A stretch of DNA of 64,000 nt, from assembly GCF_040183065.1 (NCBI RefSeq), contig NC_091127.1, forward strand, positions 102,532,834-102,596,833, given 5' to 3'. Below are positions 63,595-64,000 of this stretch, piece by piece (position 1 is the stretch's first letter; every line of letters starts with the position of its first letter). The notes under the pieces were generated by a model. It ran no database searches. It was given only the letters and a program-made list of their open reading frames with translations, and was not told the DNA's origin. Position numbers and translations under genes: made by a program. Origin of the DNA: Periplaneta americana (Eukaryota > Arthropoda > Insecta > Blattodea > Blattidae).

Positions 63595-63880
63595 TACTGC
63601 TATTCGTAACAGGCAACATTCAATGTCCTGTAAAAAAGAATAATAGCAAGATGTCGAGGACGAAATTTGTGACCTAATTTCAAATCAGGAAATTTATAAT
63701 AACGATACAGATTTTGAGATAAATAATGCTTGTGTAAAATATTTCACGTATGTCCTCATTATTTATGCAGGAGTGGAACGAAGTTTCTCTAGATATAAGG
63801 CTGTGTTTTCTAGAAACAGGCAATCATTCTCATTTGAAAATGTGATTTGTTATTCACTGCAACAATATATGAAATGAAAA
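63595..63880 (+). pseudogene. hAT transposase C-terminal fragment
   Basis: The reading YFTYVLIIYAGVERSFSRYK followed by AVFSRNRQSFSFENVICYSL and QQYMK then a stop matches the VERSFSxYK dimerisation region of insect hAT transposases, as at 42680-42846. Earlier text (SRTKFVT) is too decayed to follow. The terminal repeats were not found. Confidence 0.72.
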
Positions 63881-64000
63881 ATATGTAAAACAAAAACGTA
63901 ATACACTATCATATTAACATAGTGAAATAATAAGACTGATATTTGTCAGTGTCATATTAGGTGTATTTTCTACAGACAGAAAATAACATGTAGTCAGTGA

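Noticed and set aside
1-64000. LTR retrotransposons or virus-derived elements
   Set aside because: No long direct terminal repeats, capsid, protease or integrase-like readings were recognised; the only reverse transcriptases are of the non-LTR kind.

Overview
The window looks like repeat-rich, AT-rich nuclear DNA from a large insect genome. The mix of tRNA-derived SINEs, RTE/CR1-like LINEs, mariner, Harbinger, piggyBac-like and hAT transposons recalls cockroaches or termites (Blattodea). That assignment is an inference from repeat style, not from a host gene. I could not recognise any confirmed host protein-coding gene, rRNA or functional tRNA. Nearly everything identifiable is mobile DNA, much of it nested. 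I saw no LTR or virus-derived element.

Layout. 1-5.5 kb: a MITE, then a hAT transposon (1190-5466) holding a Tc1/mariner-type element, which holds a second hAT and a LINE fragment, which holds a tRNA-like element. 6.8-9.1 kb: a mariner with an almost complete transposase, interrupted by a palindromic tRNA-like element that carries a SINE. 10-17 kb: SINE, hAT with a palindromic insertion, LINE fragment, a minisatellite, and a second kind of hAT transposase. 18-27.4 kb: a Harbinger MITE, a large Harbinger element (19041-25346) with MADF-BESS and DDE transposase remnants, itself split by a piggyBac-like element and a hAT, then a second Harbinger-like element sharing its TAA target triplet. 28-30 kb: SINE and a short hAT. 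30-35.6 kb: the least repeat-dense part, with a possible host promoter/first exon near 30.65-31.05 kb. 35.6-45 kb: SINEs, LINE 3' ends with microsatellite tails, a FLYWCH-domain fragment, and a perfect 188-bp inverted repeat of a tRNA-like element inside a SINE. 45-51.3 kb: three hAT-type elements, then a TIR element (47827-51338) whose protein has an unfamiliar DDE-like layout. 52-58 kb: TIR element, LINE 3' ends, SINEs. 58.9-62.7 kb: a palindromic tRNA-like element interrupted by a LINE with an open 669-codon reverse transcriptase frame. 62.7-64 kb: a further tRNA-like element and a hAT C-terminus.

The two most unusual things are: (1) three different families of elements built from tRNA-like cloverleaves, mostly in inverted pairs, each followed by a short T run and, where flanks can be read, bordered by 12-15 bp target duplications; and (2) the 3.5-kb element at 47827-51338, a candidate transposon with a poorly characterised transposase. 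The elements do not form a pathway; their nesting gives a relative insertion history.
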